NCBI GenBank assembly: GCA_021793095.1
Contig: JAJYTK010000056.1
Span: 1 to 6,658 of the forward strand
Direction of reading: 5' to 3'
Source of the DNA: Pseudomonadota bacterium
Lineage (GTDB): Bacteria > Pseudomonadota > Gammaproteobacteria > Burkholderiales > Burkholderiaceae_B
Length of the DNA stretch: 6,658 bases
Shown one piece after another: positions 5,227 to 6,658 of this stretch. Numbering within the stretch: the first letter of the stretch is position 1; the number at the start of each line of letters is the position of its first letter. Made by a program: the position numbers and the translations under genes. The notes below the pieces were generated by a model. That model saw only the letters and a program-made list of their open reading frames with translations, was not told the origin of the DNA and searched no databases.

Positions 5227-6510
5227 ATGTCTGAAAAAACGGCTGCCGATAAAACCCTGCACTGCTCCTTTTGCAACAAGTCAAAAGACGAGGTAGATAA
5301 GCTCATCTCTGGGCCAGATGCGGTCTATATTTGTGATGAATGCATCACCTTGTGTGCAGAAATCATCCAGGATCAAATTTTAGAGGAGGCGCGTGATACC
5401 TTAAAAAACGAACTGCCTACCCCCAAAGAGATCAAGGCTTTTCTAGATGAGTACGTCATCGGTCAAGAGGAACCCAAGCGCAATCTTTCAGTGGCAGTCT
5501 ACAACCACTACAAGCGCATACAGTTTTTAGGCCTTGAGGATGACGAGGTTGAGCTGACCAAAAGTAATATCCTTTTGATTGGCCCCACGGGTTCGGGCAA
5601 AACCTTATTGGCCCAGACCTTGGCGCGTCTGCTGGATGTGCCCTTTGTCATGGCTGATGCGACCACGTTGACCGAGGCGGGTTATGTCGGTGAAGACGTT
5701 GAAAACATTATTCAAAAATTACTGCAGGCCTGCGAGTACGATGTAGATAAAGCGCAGCGGGCCATTGTATTTATCGACGAGATAGACAAAATTGCGCGCA
5801 AAGGGGATAACCCATCGATTACCCGTGATGTTTCGGGCGAGGGTGTCCAACAGGCGCTGCTCAAGATGATCGAGGGTACGGTTGCCTCGGTGCCCCCCCA
5901 AGGCGGTAGAAAACACCCCAATCAAGACTTTGTACAGATTGATACCACCAATATATTGTTTGTGGTGGGGGGTGCATTTGCTGGCCTCGAAAAGATTATT
6001 CAAGAGCGTACGGAAAAATCCGGCATCGGCTTTTCAGCCGCAGTCCATGCGAAATCAGATCGTGGCGTGGGCGAGCTATTTACCGAGGTTGAGCCCGAGG
6101 ACCTCATTAAATTTGGTTTGATCCCCGAGCTGGTTGGCCGCTTGCCCGTGATTGCGACGCTCCAAGAGCTGGATGAGCAGGCTTTAGTGCGTATTCTCAG
6201 TGAGCCCAAGAACGCTTTAGTTAAGCAGTTCCAAAAACTCTTTTCTCTCGAAGAGGTTGAGCTCGAGGTCGAGCCTGGTGCTTTACATGCGATGGCTCAA
6301 GCGGCCATTGAGCGCCGCACTGGGGCACGTGGTTTACGTTCCATTATTGAAAAAGCATTATTAGAAACCATGTATGAGCTACCCTCACTCGAGGGGGTAG
6401 TCAAAGTTATATTGACCGCTCAGGCGGTTAATGGCACGGAAACCCCCCGACTTGTTTATCAAGATGGCCGACAAGAGCCTGCTCCCTCTGGTGATCATGT
6501 TGCCGCTTGA
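5227..6510 (+). CDS. clpX: ATP-dependent unfoldase ClpX
   Basis: A 427-residue hexameric AAA+ unfoldase that recognises tagged substrates, for example ssrA-tagged ones, and threads them into ClpP. The N-terminal zinc-binding domain has Cys13, Cys16, Cys36 and Cys39. Walker A is GPTGSGKT (119-126) and Walker B is VFIDE (181-185). The pore loops GYVG (152-155) and RKH (228-230) are intact, as is the ClpP-contacting IGF loop (267-269). The arginine finger is Arg305 in ELVGRLP and sensor 2 is GARGLR (366-371, Arg368). All catalytic features expected of an active enzyme are present. Its length matches the family, with a short variable tail ending DHVAA. The start has only a weak purine-rich AAAAGAG (5216-5222) ahead of it. 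It follows clpP after 97 bases; lon is expected next. Confidence 0.98.
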   Translation: MSEKTAADKTLHCSFCNKSKDEVDKLISGPDAVYICDECITLCAEIIQDQILEEARDTLKNELPTPKEIKAFLDEYVIGQEEPKRNLSVAVYNHYKRIQFLGLEDDEVELTKSNILLIGPTGSGKTLLAQTLARLLDVPFVMADATTLTEAGYVGEDVENIIQKLLQACEYDVDKAQRAIVFIDEIDKIARKGDNPSITRDVSGEGVQQALLKMIEGTVASVPPQGGRKHPNQDFVQIDTTNILFVVGGAFAGLEKIIQERTEKSGIGFSAAVHAKSDRGVGELFTEVEPEDLIKFGLIPELVGRLPVIATLQELDEQALVRILSEPKNALVKQFQKLFSLEEVELEVEPGALHAMAQAAIERRTGARGLRSIIEKALLETMYELPSLEGVVKVILTAQAVNGTETPRLVYQDGRQEPAPSGDHVAA

Positions 6511-6552
6511 GTGCATGGCCAGTGCCGATCAGCTGTACTTAAAAAGAGGGCT

Positions 6553-6579
6553 CTTGAAATTTCCGCATTCGCCACAATC
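6553..6579 (+). promoter_or_regulatory. Sigma-32 (heat-shock)-like promoter facing the next gene, probably lon
   Basis: CTTGAA (6553-6558) is a perfect sigma-32 -35 core. After 13 bases, the same spacing as in the E. coli groE promoter, comes CCACAATC (6572-6579), matching 5 of 8 positions of CCCCATTT. Transcription would start near 6586. The position right after clpX fits heat-shock control of lon in related bacteria. The -10 is imperfect, and no good sigma-70 alternative is seen at normal spacing. Confidence 0.42.
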
Positions 6580-6643
6580 TGTAAATTAGAAGCTTGAACT
6601 ACAAGGGGAAGCTAGCCATGCTTCCCCTTGCAGTCTACAGATT
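6576..6643 (+). repeat. Nested inverted repeats downstream of clpX
   Basis: The inner stem is an 11-bp perfect inverted repeat, CAAGGGGAAGC (6602-6612) with GCTTCCCCTTG (6620-6630), around a seven-base loop. The outer stem is an 8-bp perfect repeat, AATCTGTA (6576-6583) with TACAGATT (6636-6643). The outer left arm overlaps the -10 of the candidate heat-shock promoter. The inner hairpin is strong enough for a terminator, but no T tract follows. RNA reading through from clpX could form both stems, whereas RNA started near 6586 could form only the inner one. Confidence 0.6.
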
Positions 6644-6649
6644 ATATAT

Positions 6650-6654
6650 AAGGA
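6650..6654 (+). promoter_or_regulatory. Shine-Dalgarno-like AAGGA at the window end
   Basis: AAGGA lies eight to four bases before the window edge. It fits a ribosome-binding site for a gene, probably lon, whose start codon would lie a few bases outside. The ATG at 6655-6657 touches the AAGGA directly and is too close to be an efficient start. Confidence 0.35.
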
Positions 6655-6658
6655 ATGA

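Noticed and set aside
6655..6657. ATG at the window end as the lon start
   Set aside because: It directly touches AAGGA with no spacer, and only one further base is visible, so the frame cannot be tested.

Overview
This window looks like chromosomal DNA from a betaproteobacterium of the order Burkholderiales, most probably family Alcaligenaceae. The trigger factor reads very much like the Bordetella protein as I remember it, and the order tRNA-Leu / tig / clpP / clpX (with lon expected next) is the usual one in this group. Base composition looks less GC-rich than Bordetella, so a lower-GC relative (an Oligella- or Paenalcaligenes-like organism) is my guess. The genus cannot be fixed from the sequence alone.

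Layout. Positions 1-193 (minus strand) hold the first 64 codons of prmB, the ribosomal protein L3 glutamine methyltransferase, cut by the window edge. A 390-base divergent intergenic region follows, with several inverted repeats. A 464-residue radical-SAM protein of the lysine 2,3-aminomutase (KamA) family runs from 584 to 1978 and ends at a strong bidirectional terminator shared with the convergent hicA-hicB toxin-antitoxin pair (2668-2076, minus strand). hicA has a palindromic operator/promoter lying right against its start codon. Next come a strong terminator and a tRNA-Leu(UAG) gene, both on the minus strand. The tRNA promoter is back-to-back with the tig upstream region.

From 3160 to 6510 lies the protein quality-control cluster tig-clpP-clpX on the plus strand. 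Trigger factor receives nascent chains at the ribosome exit tunnel. ClpX unfolds substrates and feeds them into the ClpP chamber. tig and clpP overlap by one base (TAATG), while clpX is set off by 97 bases that contain a ten-pair hairpin and perhaps a weak promoter. The last 148 bases contain a heat-shock (sigma-32)-like promoter, nested inverted repeats and a Shine-Dalgarno-like sequence, all as expected just upstream of lon, whose start would lie just outside the window.

Most of the window is conserved core genome. The parts most worth a second look are the KamA-family enzyme, whose expected lysine-pocket aspartates and zinc-site cysteines are missing, the apparently leaderless autoregulated hicA promoter, and the structured intergenic regions ahead of kamA, clpX and lon. 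I found no mobile element, CRISPR array or clearly new multi-gene system.
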